Below, in pieces: positions 28,222-37,864 of a DNA stretch of 64,000 nucleotides. The translations under genes and the position numbers were made by a program. Each line of letters opens with the position of its first letter. The stretch's first letter is position 1. This DNA is from Paraburkholderia ginsengisoli NBRC 100965. GTDB taxonomy: Bacteria > Pseudomonadota > Gammaproteobacteria > Burkholderiales > Burkholderiaceae. The notes under the pieces are model-generated. The model did no database searches. It worked only from the letters and a program-made list of their open reading frames with translations, and had not been told where the DNA came from. The stretch is from assembly GCF_000739735.1 (NCBI RefSeq), contig NZ_BBJF01000009.1, positions 248,001-312,000 on the forward strand, given 5' to 3'.

Positions 28222-29466
28222 TCAATCGCGGATCGGCTTGCGGCGCGGACGGCCCATGCCGGCGTAATCCGGCAGCGCGTCCACGCTCTTGCCGATCGCC
28301 TTCGCATAGAGCGGCAGCATGTCCGGCAGGCGCTTGATGATGTCCTGACGCCGCGCCGGCGTGTACGGATGCACGTAGATAAAGCCGCGCTCGCGATCGC
28401 CGCGCGTCGCTTGTGCGAGGGTGTCCCATAGCGTGACCGCCGCGCGCGGATCGAAGCCGGCACGCGAGGCGATGTCGCTGCCGATCACATCGGCCTCGGT
28501 TTCGTCGGTGCTCTCGTACTTCATTTCCAGCAGGCGCGATCCGATGCCGAGCGGCGCCGCGCCGAGGTCGGCGAGGCCAAACAACTGCGGGATCGTGCCG
28601 GTCGAATCGAGCTGGCTCGCCTGGAGCTGGCCGAGCCGTTCGCGTGCATGCTCGCGCAATGCGTGCGCGATCTCGTGGCCGATCAGCATGCCGAGTTCGT
28701 TGTCGTTCAGGCGCAGGCGGTCGAGCAGCCCACCGTACACGACAATCTTGCCACCCGGCAGACAGTACATGCGGATATCGGGCGAGCGCACCACCGCCAC
28801 ATCCCACTTCCAGTTTTTGGCCCGCTCGTTCCATTTCAGCGAGTACGGGATCATCCGGTCGACGATCGAGCGCACGCGCGTGACGTGCGCGTCGGTGTCG
28901 GCGTACAGGCGGTTTGCGTGCTCCGCGCCGTAGGCGATCTGGCCGAACTCTTCGGCGGCTTGCGCCTCCAGCATCGGCGACGGAATCAGGTTGCGGAACA
29001 CCATGTAGCCGCCGAAGCGCAACTGGTTGTTCGGGGTGTACGGCGGCGGCGAGGATGCGGACGGTGCGGAGGTTGCTGCGGGTGTCTTCGCGGTGACGGG
29101 CGACTGGGTCGGCGCCGCCGCGGCCGGTGCGCTGCCGGCGTTGGGCGTGCCGGGTGCGCTCGTGGCGTTGGCCGCATTGGCCGTGCCGTTTGTGCCTGGG
29201 CCTGCAGGTGTCGTGCTCTCGGCGTTTGTCGGGCTTGCCGCGCTCGCCGCGGACTTCGCGCTCGGCGCGGTCGCGGTACCGGTCGCGGCAGCCTGTGCGG
29301 TTGCCGCCGGCGCGGACGCCGCGTCGGCGCTCGACGGCACGACCAACGCGAGACTACCCGCCCACCCGAGCGCGCATGCCGCGCGCCACGCCTTGCGGCT
29401 CGCGTCAAACGACGCCACGCGGTTCATGGCGAGGCGCAACGCGCGCAGAGTGGTCCGCGTCTTCAC
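28222..29466 (-). CDS. Exported M48 metalloprotease with long Ala/Thr-rich linker
   Basis: A 414-residue periplasmic peptidase of the BepA/LoiP type. A signal peptide ends near SSADA (about residue 49). Residues about 50-142 are low-complexity Ala, Thr, Ser, Pro and Asn. The M48 domain follows with zinc motif HEIAH (H264, E265, H268) and the ESTDETEADVIG third-ligand region. The GTG start at 29466 is chosen because GGAG lies upstream and it overlaps the ampG stop; ATG 29427 (13 codons later) is the alternative but lacks a ribosome site. Family members process outer-membrane assembly proteins or lipoproteins; the target here is unknown. Confidence 0.85.
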   Translation of the reverse strand: MKTRTTLRALRLAMNRVASFDASRKAWRAACALGWAGSLALVVPSSADAASAPAATAQAAATGTATAPSAKSAASAASPTNAESTTPAGPGTNGTANAANATSAPGTPNAGSAPAAAAPTQSPVTAKTPAATSAPSASSPPPYTPNNQLRFGGYMVFRNLIPSPMLEAQAAEEFGQIAYGAEHANRLYADTDAHVTRVRSIVDRMIPYSLKWNERAKNWKWDVAVVRSPDIRMYCLPGGKIVVYGGLLDRLRLNDNELGMLIGHEIAHALREHARERLGQLQASQLDSTGTIPQLFGLADLGAAPLGIGSRLLEMKYESTDETEADVIGSDIASRAGFDPRAAVTLWDTLAQATRGDRERGFIYVHPYTPARRQDIIKRLPDMLPLYAKAIGKSVDALPDYAGMGRPRRKPIRD

Positions 29467-30857
29467 GAGCGGGTTCTCCACGGCGCGATCCGCACCAGCA
29501 GCAACATGCCGGGCAATGCCAGCACCGTGCACGCGATGAAGTAATCGAACCAGCCGATCTGCGCGACCACATAGCCGCTCGCCGCCGACGCCAACGTACG
29601 CGGCACCGAAGCCAGACTCGTGAACAGCGCGAACTGCGTGGCCGTGTAGCGCGGATCGGTAGTGCTGGCGATGTACGCGGTGAACGCCGCCATCGTCAGA
29701 CCGGTGGTGAAGGTTTCGAAGCCGTAGACCAGCGCGAGCGCGACCGAGCGGGGTTCCAACTGCACGGTCCAATCGATGCCGACCAGCGCGAGCAGCTTCG
29801 TCGTCCCTTCGCTGAGCCAGACGGCGATGTTGTAAATCTCCGTGAGCCCCGGCGATGCCGGACCGAGATGCGCGAGCCACGCGAAGCCGAGCGTCGACAC
29901 CATTTGCAGGACGCCGAAGATCCACAGGCCGCGGCCGATGCCGATCTTCATCAGCCAGATCCCGCCGACAATGCCGCCCGCGAGACTCGCGCCGAACGCA
30001 GTCGTCTTCGCGATCACGCCGATCTGCGTGCGCGAGAAACCGATGTCGAGGAAGAACGACGTGGACAGCGTGGTCGCCATCGTGTCGCCGAGCTTGTACA
30101 GAAAGATGAAGCCGAGCACGAACAGCGCGCCACGCCAGCCGTCGCGTTGAATGAATTCCTTGAACGGCTGCACGATCGCTTCGCGCAGGTTCTTCGGCGG
30201 CTTGCCGTGCACTTCGGGCTCGCTGACCACCAGCGTCATCACCATGCCCGGCAGCATGAACGCGGCGGTGACCATGAACACGGTGGTCCACGGCAAATGG
30301 TCGGACAGAATCAGCGCGAGCGAGCCGGGCACCAGCGCCGCGATCTTGTACGCGTTCACATGCACCGCGTTGCCGAGACCTTGTTGCGTGTCGCTTAGCA
30401 ACTCGCGCCGATACGCGTCGATCACGATGTCCTGGCTCGCGCCGAAAAACGCGACCAGTGCGGTCAACGCCGCGACGGTCCAGATCGACTCGCGCGGCGA
30501 CACAAAGCCCAGAGTCGCGATCGCGCCGGCCACGAGAATCTGCGTGACCAGCATCCAGCCGCGCCGTCTGCCCGGCCGCCAGCCCGGAAAGCGCGGCACG
30601 TAGCGGTCCATCAGCGGCGCCCAGATGAACTTCCAGGTGTACGGGAACTGAATCAGCGCAAACAGGCCGATTTCCTTCAGATTGACGCCTTCGGAGCGCA
30701 GCCATGCCTGCACCAGATAGACGAGCGTGAACAGCGGCAATCCCGACGTAAAGCCGAGAAAGACACAGATCAGCATGCGCGTATTCAGGAACGCGCGCCA
30801 GCCGGGATGTTCTTCGTGAGCGTTAAGTGCAGGCGCCTCGTGCGGCGGGTTCGACAT
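29463..30857 (-). CDS. ampG: AmpG-family muropeptide permease
   Basis: A 464-residue major-facilitator protein with about 12-14 membrane segments. The N-terminus RMLICVFLGFTSGLPLF and the segments QFPYTWKFIWAPLMDR and ASQDIVIDAYRRELL match AmpG, which imports anhydro-muropeptides for wall recycling and, where present, beta-lactamase induction. It lies between metW and the M48 protease and is translationally coupled to the latter. Transport specificity is inferred from family. Confidence 0.88.
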   Translation of the reverse strand: MSNPPHEAPALNAHEEHPGWRAFLNTRMLICVFLGFTSGLPLFTLVYLVQAWLRSEGVNLKEIGLFALIQFPYTWKFIWAPLMDRYVPRFPGWRPGRRRGWMLVTQILVAGAIATLGFVSPRESIWTVAALTALVAFFGASQDIVIDAYRRELLSDTQQGLGNAVHVNAYKIAALVPGSLALILSDHLPWTTVFMVTAAFMLPGMVMTLVVSEPEVHGKPPKNLREAIVQPFKEFIQRDGWRGALFVLGFIFLYKLGDTMATTLSTSFFLDIGFSRTQIGVIAKTTAFGASLAGGIVGGIWLMKIGIGRGLWIFGVLQMVSTLGFAWLAHLGPASPGLTEIYNIAVWLSEGTTKLLALVGIDWTVQLEPRSVALALVYGFETFTTGLTMAAFTAYIASTTDPRYTATQFALFTSLASVPRTLASAASGYVVAQIGWFDYFIACTVLALPGMLLLVRIAPWRTRS

Positions 30858-30871
30858 GTGGATAACTTGCG

Positions 30872-31480
30872 TTAGCTTTTCTTGACGCGATAGACCGCAA
30901 GACTACCACGCCAGTTCACGCCCCAGCGCACGGTCTGCCCGTCGTGCAGCACGACTCGATCAAGAATTTCGATGCCGACTTCGGGCGCGAGCGCTTCAAA
31001 GTCTTCGATCGTGAGCACCCGCACGTTCGGCGTGTTGTGCCACTGATAAGGCAGCGACTTCGACACCGGCATGCGCCCCTGCAACACGGACAGCCGATGC
31101 GCCCAGTAGCCGAAATTCGGAAAAGACACGATGCATTCCTTGCCCACCCGCACCGTCTCGCGCAGGATCGCGGCGGTCTGATGAATGGTTTGCAGCGTCT
31201 GCGACAGAATCGCGAAATCGAAACTGCCGTCCTCGAACAGCCGCAGGCCGTCTTCGAGATTCTGCTGGATCACGTTGACGCCGTTTTGCGTCGAGGCCAG
31301 CACGCCCGCATCGTTGATTTCGATGCCGTAGCCCTGCACTTCGAGTTCTTCGGTCAACAGCGACAGCAGCGAGCCGTCGCCGCAGCCCAGATCCAGCACG
31401 GTGGCGCGCGGTTCGACCCAGCGGGCGATCGCGCGGAAGTCCGGGCGCAGCGCCAGGTAATCGAGTGCTCGCTGGTTCAT
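30872..31480 (-). CDS. metW: Methionine biosynthesis protein MetW
   Basis: A 202-residue class I methyltransferase-like protein with SAM-binding motif [10 protein letters not shown] near residues 31-40. The family features [12 protein letters not shown] and [12 protein letters not shown] are also present. MetW is required together with MetX for homoserine acylation in several proteobacteria. Its ATG overlaps the metX stop by four bases, so the two are coupled. Confidence 0.94.
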   Translation of the reverse strand: MNQRALDYLALRPDFRAIARWVEPRATVLDLGCGDGSLLSLLTEELEVQGYGIEINDAGVLASTQNGVNVIQQNLEDGLRLFEDGSFDFAILSQTLQTIHQTAAILRETVRVGKECIVSFPNFGYWAHRLSVLQGRMPVSKSLPYQWHNTPNVRVLTIEDFEALAPEVGIEILDRVVLHDGQTVRWGVNWRGSLAVYRVKKS

Positions 31481-32622
31481 GCGTTCACCTCGTTCGCAAT
31501 ACGTTCGTAGTAGGCGCGCATCAGGTTGTGATAGCGCGCGTCGTCGAGCAGGAAGGCGTCGTGGCCGTGCGGCGCGTCGATCTCCGCGTACGTGACCGTG
31601 CGCTTGTGGTCGAGCAGCGCCTTCACCAGTTCACGCGAGCGGGCCGGCGCGAAACGCCAGTCGGTCGTGAAACTCGCAATCAGGTATTTCGCCGTGGTGT
31701 GCGCGACTGCTTTGGTCAGATCACCTTCAAAGGCTTTGGCCGGATCGAAGTAATCGAGCGCGCGGGTGATCAGCAGATAGGTGTTCGCGTCGAAGTAGTC
31801 GGCGAATTTGTCGCCCTGGTAGCGCAGGTACGATTCCACTTCGAACTCGACGTCGAAGTTGAAGTTGTACGCGTCCAGCGCGCCTTCCGCGCGGCGCAGC
31901 GAGCGGCCGAATTTCTCGGCCATGTCGTCGTCCGACAGATACGTGATGTGGCCGATCATCCGCGCGACGCGCAGGCCGCGCTTCGGCTTCACGTTGTGCG
32001 CGTAGTAGTTGCCGCCGTGGAAGTCCGGGTCGGACAGGATCGCCGAGCGGGCGACCTCGTTGAACGCGATGTTTTGCGCCGACAGCTTCGGCGTGGACGC
32101 GACCACGATGCAATGTGCGACGCGCTCCGGATACATCATGCTCCACGCAAGCGCCTGCATGCCGCCGAGGCTGCCGCCCATGACGGCGGCGAAACGCGTG
32201 ATGCCGAACTGATCGGCGACGCGCGCCTGGGCGTTGACCCAATCTTCGACTGTCACGACCGGAAAGGTCGCGCCATACGGATTGCCGGTGGCCGGGTCGA
32301 TGCTCATTGGCCCGGTCGAGCCGAAACACGAGCCGAGGTTGTTCACGCCGATCACGAAGAACTTGTCGGTGTCGAGCGGCTTGCCCGGACCAACCATGTT
32401 GTCCCACCAGCCGACGTCCTTCGGATTCTCCGCGTAGACGCCCGCCACGTGATGCGACGCGTTGAGCGCGTGGCACACCAGCACCGCATTGCTGCGCGCG
32501 GCATTGAGCGTGCCGTAGGTCTCGACCATCAGGTCGTAACCGGCTAGCGAGCTGCCGTTCTGCAACTGCAGCGGCTCGGGGAAATGCATTTTTTGGGGAG
32601 CGACGATACCGATCGATTCCAT
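31477..32622 (-). CDS. metX: Homoserine O-acyltransferase MetX
   Basis: Acylates homoserine, the first step of methionine synthesis. The 381-residue alpha/beta hydrolase has nucleophile S151 in the elbow [12 protein letters not shown], the acid in [10 protein letters not shown] and the histidine in [13 protein letters not shown]. MetX enzymes of proteobacteria often use succinyl-CoA, so acetyl versus succinyl specificity should stay open. The ATG at 32622 follows a 293-base upstream stretch, and metW is coupled downstream. Confidence 0.95.
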   Translation of the reverse strand: MESIGIVAPQKMHFPEPLQLQNGSSLAGYDLMVETYGTLNAARSNAVLVCHALNASHHVAGVYAENPKDVGWWDNMVGPGKPLDTDKFFVIGVNNLGSCFGSTGPMSIDPATGNPYGATFPVVTVEDWVNAQARVADQFGITRFAAVMGGSLGGMQALAWSMMYPERVAHCIVVASTPKLSAQNIAFNEVARSAILSDPDFHGGNYYAHNVKPKRGLRVARMIGHITYLSDDDMAEKFGRSLRRAEGALDAYNFNFDVEFEVESYLRYQGDKFADYFDANTYLLITRALDYFDPAKAFEGDLTKAVAHTTAKYLIASFTTDWRFAPARSRELVKALLDHKRTVTYAEIDAPHGHDAFLLDDARYHNLMRAYYERIANEVNA

Positions 32623-32689
32623 TCATCCGCCATTAAAAAAACAGGGCGGCTAGACGGCGTCGGCGAAGCACGGAGGAGAGACTGTGTGC

Positions 32690-32713
32690 GCGGCTGACGA
32701 CCTCTTTAGCCGC
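32690..32713 (-). promoter_or_regulatory. Hairpin in the metX upstream region
   Basis: GCGGCT (32690-32695) and AGCCGC (32708-32713) form a six-base stem about 70 bases before metX, in the metX reading direction. I could not match the region to a known SAM riboswitch. It is recorded only as a possible leader element. Confidence 0.25.
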
Positions 32714-32915
32714 ATTTATAGTGAACCGCGGGAGTATTCCCAGTGGTTCGCGCGCCCGCAATCGAGTCAGCAAATCGGCGCGTGATGGATGTTCAGGGTG
32801 TTCCGGATCGCGGTCTTATGTGCTTCAAGGGGCCGCGGTCAGGCGCAAAGTATAGCGGAAAATCTCGCGCGGGGAGCGTCGCCGACGGCCCTCCGCGCGA
32901 TGCGTGCCGCGCGGC

Positions 32916-33623
32916 CTACTGGAGGATCAGCAGCAGTTGCGCGTCGGCGTGTTCGGCGGGCAGCCGCGCGAAACCGCTGCGCACATAGCGATGCCAGCGG
33001 CCGATGATGTAGCTCAGCAGCAAGCTCGCACGGATCGCGGGATCGTAGTCGGCGGGCAATGGCGCTGTGGCTTGTGTAGTGGTCTGGACGGCGGAGGTCG
33101 CGCCTTCGCTCGCGGCCGCGTGCGCTTCCATCTGCGCGAGCCGCAAGCACTGCTTCAGGGACGCCTCCACACGTTCGAGCATCTGATTAACGCGTTCAGT
33201 CAGCCGCTCATGTTCGCCGACCAACGCCTCGCACGTCAGCACACGCGTCATGCCCGGATTCTTTGCGGGGAAGTTGAGCAGCATCAGCGCGATGGCGCGT
33301 GCCTGGAGCACGCCGTTGCTTTCCTTATCGGCGATCTGGTTGATGAGGCCGAACAGCGTCTGCTCGATGAACTCGATCAGCCCTTCGAACATTTGCGCCT
33401 TGCTGGCGAAATGGCGGTACAGCGCGGCTTCCGATACGCCGAGCCGGGCGGCCAGCGCCGCCGTGGTGATCTTTTCGCTTTTCGGCGCTTCCAGCATCGC
33501 AGCGAGCGTCTGCAGGATGTGCACGCGGCGCTCGCCGGGCTTCAGGCGCTGCGCGCGCGTGGCGCCCGGTGCAGTGGCTTCGTGTTCGGCTAAGGCTTCG
33601 TCAGGCTTGTCGATCGGCTGCAT
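32916..33623 (-). CDS. slmA: Nucleoid occlusion factor SlmA, TetR family
   Basis: A 235-residue TetR-fold DNA-binding protein. The N-terminal helix-turn-helix ITTAALAARLGVSEAALYRHFASK lies at about 55-78 and the SlmA-typical segment MFEGLIEFIEQTLFGLINQI follows. SlmA binds specific chromosomal sites and blocks FtsZ assembly over the nucleoid. The ATG at 33623 lies inside the 3' end of the HAD gene, giving a 34-base overlap. The C-terminal half is longer in its Ala/Thr-rich part than E. coli SlmA (198 residues). Confidence 0.9.
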   Translation of the reverse strand: MQPIDKPDEALAEHEATAPGATRAQRLKPGERRVHILQTLAAMLEAPKSEKITTAALAARLGVSEAALYRHFASKAQMFEGLIEFIEQTLFGLINQIADKESNGVLQARAIALMLLNFPAKNPGMTRVLTCEALVGEHERLTERVNQMLERVEASLKQCLRLAQMEAHAAASEGATSAVQTTTQATAPLPADYDPAIRASLLLSYIIGRWHRYVRSGFARLPAEHADAQLLLILQ

Positions 33624-34408
33624 GGCTGTCGTCCCGGCTGCTGTCCCTTCAATCGAACCGAGCGGGTGCCCAGTCGTAGCGATTTTAACGAACGAATGCA
33701 CCGGTCAACATAATGCGGCCGGCCCGTGCCCGGTAGGCGCGTCGGCACGCCGTCCGCGTGTGGCTTGCGCGGCAGATGGCCGGTGATCCACACCGTGCGG
33801 ATGCCGAGGCGCCGGTAGTTCTTCAGATGCGAGCGCGTGTCTTCGACCAGGATCGCATCCTTGAGCGACACGTGCGCGTCGCGCATCGCTTTGCGCAACA
33901 TTGCGTGATCGGGCTTGGCGCGCCAGAGGCGGCGATCGCGCATGTGCTCGATCGCGATCACCTGCTCGAACAGTCGCTCGATGCGCAACTCGGCCAGCAC
34001 CGCGCGCGCATACGCCTCAGGCGCGTTGGTCAGCACGATCTTGCGGCCCGGCAGCGCCGCGACGAGGCGTGCGATGCCGCGCTCGTGACGGATCATCGAG
34101 CCGAGATCGGGGAACGTGTGCACGACCTTCAGGAAGTCGTGCGCGTCGAGCGGATGGTGGCGCGTCAGGCCGAGCAACGCCGCGCCGTAACGCTGCGTGT
34201 AGCCGGTGCGCAGACGGTTGGCTTCGTCGATATCCACTTGCAGCGCGTCGATGATGTACTGCGTCATCCCGTGATTGATCGCCGGGAAGATCGCGTGCGA
34301 TGCGTGGTGCAACGTGTTGTCGAGGTCGAACAGCCAGACCGGTGTGCCGCTTGCGATGTGCGGACGACGCCGCCGGGAAGTGGGAGTGCGCATGGTGGAA
34401 AACGCCAT
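33590..34408 (-). CDS. HAD-family pyrimidine 5'-nucleotidase
   Basis: A 272-residue haloacid dehalogenase-like phosphatase. Motif I FDLDNTLHHAS, motif II in KIVLTNAP and motif III/IV in KPDHAMLRKAM and ILVEDTRSHLKN are all present, as in the argB-linked pyrimidine 5'-nucleotidases of Burkholderiaceae. The start is uncertain between ATG 34408 and ATG 34393. The basic C-terminal 50 residues (RSLKSLRLGTRSVRLKG) run over the slmA start by 34 bases, an unusually long overlap. Confidence 0.85.
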   Translation of the reverse strand: MAFSTMRTPTSRRRRPHIASGTPVWLFDLDNTLHHASHAIFPAINHGMTQYIIDALQVDIDEANRLRTGYTQRYGAALLGLTRHHPLDAHDFLKVVHTFPDLGSMIRHERGIARLVAALPGRKIVLTNAPEAYARAVLAELRIERLFEQVIAIEHMRDRRLWRAKPDHAMLRKAMRDAHVSLKDAILVEDTRSHLKNYRRLGIRTVWITGHLPRKPHADGVPTRLPGTGRPHYVDRCIRSLKSLRLGTRSVRLKGQQPGRQPCSRSTSLTKP

Positions 34409-34564
34409 TCAGGCGCGGACGGTTGCTGCACGCGCCGAACGCGGAGGGTTCGCGATGCGGGCGGCGGGAAAGGAGGGGAGAGCTTGCGGGTGCAACGCGG
34501 CGGCGCGTGACGGGCCGTCGGATGGGCCGCACTGGCAGGACGGCGGCGCCGTGTTGCCAGATGA

Positions 34565-34608
34565 CACACGCGGCACACAGGACGCGCCATTGCGACGCGC
34601 CGCGTGTG
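34565..34608. repeat. Inverted repeat between argB and the HAD gene
   Basis: CACACGCGGC (34565-34574) and GCCGCGTGTG (34599-34608) are perfect 10-base inverted copies 24 bases apart. They lie 30-73 bases after the argB stop on its reading strand, with no T run. It may be an mRNA-end structure or a protein-binding site. Confidence 0.4.
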
Positions 34609-34637
34609 CCGGATTTGAGGCAGGGATCAATGAGGAA

Positions 34638-35684
<1,047 letters not shown>

Positions 35685-35798
35685 TCAAGCTTAACTCCCT
35701 CGCGTGACCTCTGTGAATTGGCCGAACGGACGACTCACGCGGGGCGGGCAGTCGTGGCATCATTTCCGGAACTTACCCGCAATACCCTTCAGGCCGTC

Positions 35799-36023
35799 AT
35801 GAAACCGTCCGCTTCCCGCTCGACCAGCAGCGCGCGCTGCCCGCGCTGCGGTAATGCGTTCGACTGTGGCAGGCATGGGCAGCCATTCGAGTGCTGGTGC
35901 CGCGAGATGCCGTCGTTGCCAGCCGACCAGCTCGATGCGGCCCGCCCCTGCCTGTGTCCTGAATGTCTGGCCGCGGAGATCGCGCGCGCGTCTCACGTGG
36001 GGCCGGCGGCCGATTCGCGTTGA
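35799..36023 (+). CDS. Cysteine-rich CWC-type small protein
   Basis: A 74-residue protein with eight cysteines in the order CPRC (14, 17), C23, CWC (32-34) and CLCPEC (51, 53, 56). This matches the cysteine-rich CWC family, presumed to bind zinc; its role is unknown. The ATG at 35799 is chosen because the pattern begins just after it. It faces the TPR-glycosyltransferase gene, with an inverted repeat between them. Confidence 0.75.
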   Translation: MKPSASRSTSSARCPRCGNAFDCGRHGQPFECWCREMPSLPADQLDAARPCLCPECLAAEIARASHVGPAADSR

Positions 36024-36074
36024 GCGCTAAGCCGTGAGCCGTGAGCGTGCCGCGACCGCTGGCTCGCTTAGCGC
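36024..36074. repeat. Inverted repeat between converging genes
   Basis: GCGCTAAGC (36024-36032) and GCTTAGCGC (36066-36074) are perfect nine-base inverted copies, starting at the base after the CWC stop. The interval includes the tandem GCCGTGAGCCGTGA. There is no T run, so it is not a clear terminator. Confidence 0.45.
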
Positions 36075-36098
36075 CGCGTTGGCGAAGCCGAAGCGGGC

Positions 36099-37736
36099 CT
36101 ATGCCGCGCGATGTCGAGCCGCCAGCGCGCGCAGATCGCGGGCGACGGCTTCCAGCACCGGCTCCCATTCGCCGAATTGCAACTGCCGGTACAGTGTCGC
36201 GCTCGGATACCACGGGCTGTCGCTACGCTCGAGCAGCCATACCCAGTGCGGGTTGACGTCGAGCAGCACCCAAGTGCGCTGGCCGAGCGCGCCGCTCAGA
36301 TGCGCCGCGGACGTGCACACCGAGATAACGAGATCGAGCTCGCTGACGAACGCGGCGGTGTCGTCGAAGCTCGTGAATTCGGCGGTGTAGTCGGTCATTG
36401 CGAGACCCGCTGCTCGCGCGGCGGCCACGTCGGTGTCCGCACCCGGTTGCAGCGAATAGAACGCGACGTCCCGCATGCCGCCAAAATGCGCGGCATAGCG
36501 CTCCCAACCCACGCGCCGGAACGGATTGCGTTGATGGCCGAGGCTGCCGGTCCACGTGAGTCCGACCTTGAGCCGCGATTCTCCTGCGAGCCGCTTGCGC
36601 CACGACTCGCGCGCAGCCGCGTCAGCGAACAGATACGGCGACACAGCCGGGATCGTTGCCTCGCGCGTGTCGAATAGCAAGGGCAGGCTGAGCAGCGGCA
36701 TTTCATAGTCGAACGGCGGCAGTGTTTCGACCTCGCCGCCGCAACAGTACTCGTCCACATGGCCGCCAAGGCTGCGCGCGAGCAACGCGCCCATGTGCGG
36801 GAACGAGTTCCACACCAGCCGGCCGCCTTCGCGATGAACGCGTGCGGCCAGCGTCGGGATATAGCGGCAGAACTGCAGGACGTCGCCCATGCCCTGTTCG
36901 CCCCACACCAGCAGAGTCCTGCCGGCGAGCGGTTCGCTGCGCCAGGTCGGCGCGGGCATTCGCGGACGATTGCCGCCGAGTTCGTGCGAGCCGTCCCAGC
37001 GAGCCTCGTGCGACACCCAGCCGTTCGCGTAATCGCCGAGCATGAGCTGCAGCATCGCGAGATTGGAGCGCATCGTGGCGTCGTGCGGAGCCAGTGCGTG
37101 AGCCGTCGTCGCGACTTGCTGCGCTTCGTTCCAGCGTTGCGCTTCGCGTAGTGCTAGCGCATAGTTGTTCTGCGCCAGCGGGCTGTGCGGCGCACATTGC
37201 ACCGCGCGCGCACCTGCTTCCAGCGCAGGCGCCAGCTCCAGACTCATCCGGTATGCGTTGGTGAGATTGGTCCAGGCGTCGCTATTAGTGGGGTCGTCGC
37301 GGACCGCGCTTTCCAGCAGTGCCCGTTGTTCGCTCAGGTCGCCGCCGCTGAGCATCAGTGCGCCGGCGAGGTTGCTGCGCAGTTGCGGCAGCGTGGGGTC
37401 GATGGCGAGCGCGCGGCGATACGGGGCGACGGCTTCATGATGTCGGTTGACCATCTGCAAGGTATAGCCAATTCGAAAGTGCGCCACAGCCCTGTGCGGA
37501 TCGAGTTGAGCAATAATGGCGGCGAGTTCGAGCGCGTCGGCATGACGATGCTGTTCGAGCAGGGAGCCGATGAGTGATGCGAGCGAAGCGTCGTCGAGCG
37601 GATGCAGTTGTGCCGCTGCATTCAGACATTCGGCTTCGGTGGCTGCGCTGGCGCTTTCCCGGGCCGCGGCGGCGTCGCGCAAAAAATTCAGGAAAGCTGA
37701 TGAGGTGTCGGCGTCGTGATTGGAAGTAGGCTGCAT
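36099..37736 (-). CDS. TPR protein with C-terminal glycosyltransferase-like domain
   Basis: A 545-residue protein. Residues about 40-260 are a run of TPR repeats (for example AVAPYRRALAIDPTLPQLRSNLAGAL). Residues about 285-545 resemble the GT-B type domain of GT9/GT41-like TPR proteins, with LLVWGEQGMGDVLQFCRY, VGLTWTGS and the C-terminal LDLVISVCTSAAHLSGALG. In most relatives the last motif reads SVDTS; here Cys replaces Asp. No signal peptide or membrane segment is seen. The substrate is unknown. ATG 37736 is chosen because the preceding frame lacks conserved sequence. It is divergent from the RegB-like kinase. Confidence 0.8.
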   Translation of the reverse strand: MQPTSNHDADTSSAFLNFLRDAAAARESASAATEAECLNAAAQLHPLDDASLASLIGSLLEQHRHADALELAAIIAQLDPHRAVAHFRIGYTLQMVNRHHEAVAPYRRALAIDPTLPQLRSNLAGALMLSGGDLSEQRALLESAVRDDPTNSDAWTNLTNAYRMSLELAPALEAGARAVQCAPHSPLAQNNYALALREAQRWNEAQQVATTAHALAPHDATMRSNLAMLQLMLGDYANGWVSHEARWDGSHELGGNRPRMPAPTWRSEPLAGRTLLVWGEQGMGDVLQFCRYIPTLAARVHREGGRLVWNSFPHMGALLARSLGGHVDEYCCGGEVETLPPFDYEMPLLSLPLLFDTREATIPAVSPYLFADAAARESWRKRLAGESRLKVGLTWTGSLGHQRNPFRRVGWERYAAHFGGMRDVAFYSLQPGADTDVAAARAAGLAMTDYTAEFTSFDDTAAFVSELDLVISVCTSAAHLSGALGQRTWVLLDVNPHWVWLLERSDSPWYPSATLYRQLQFGEWEPVLEAVARDLRALAARHRAA

Positions 37737-37864
37737 GGAATGGATGCGCGGCGCAGGAGCCGATGGCAAAGAACCGGCCTCTGCGGCGCTGTCGCAAAAG
37801 CGATATGTTAGCGGCGGCGCAGCGTGAAGCAATTCGGATCAGTCCGAACGGGTAGACAAAAGTG

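Noticed and set aside
28222-30705. A single 827-codon protein spanning the M48 protease and ampG
   Set aside because: The frame merely runs through ampG out of frame; ampG and the protease each have their own starts and complete domains.
32623-32915. SAM riboswitch before metX
   Set aside because: Only a short hairpin was found; none of the known SAM aptamer cores is recognisable.
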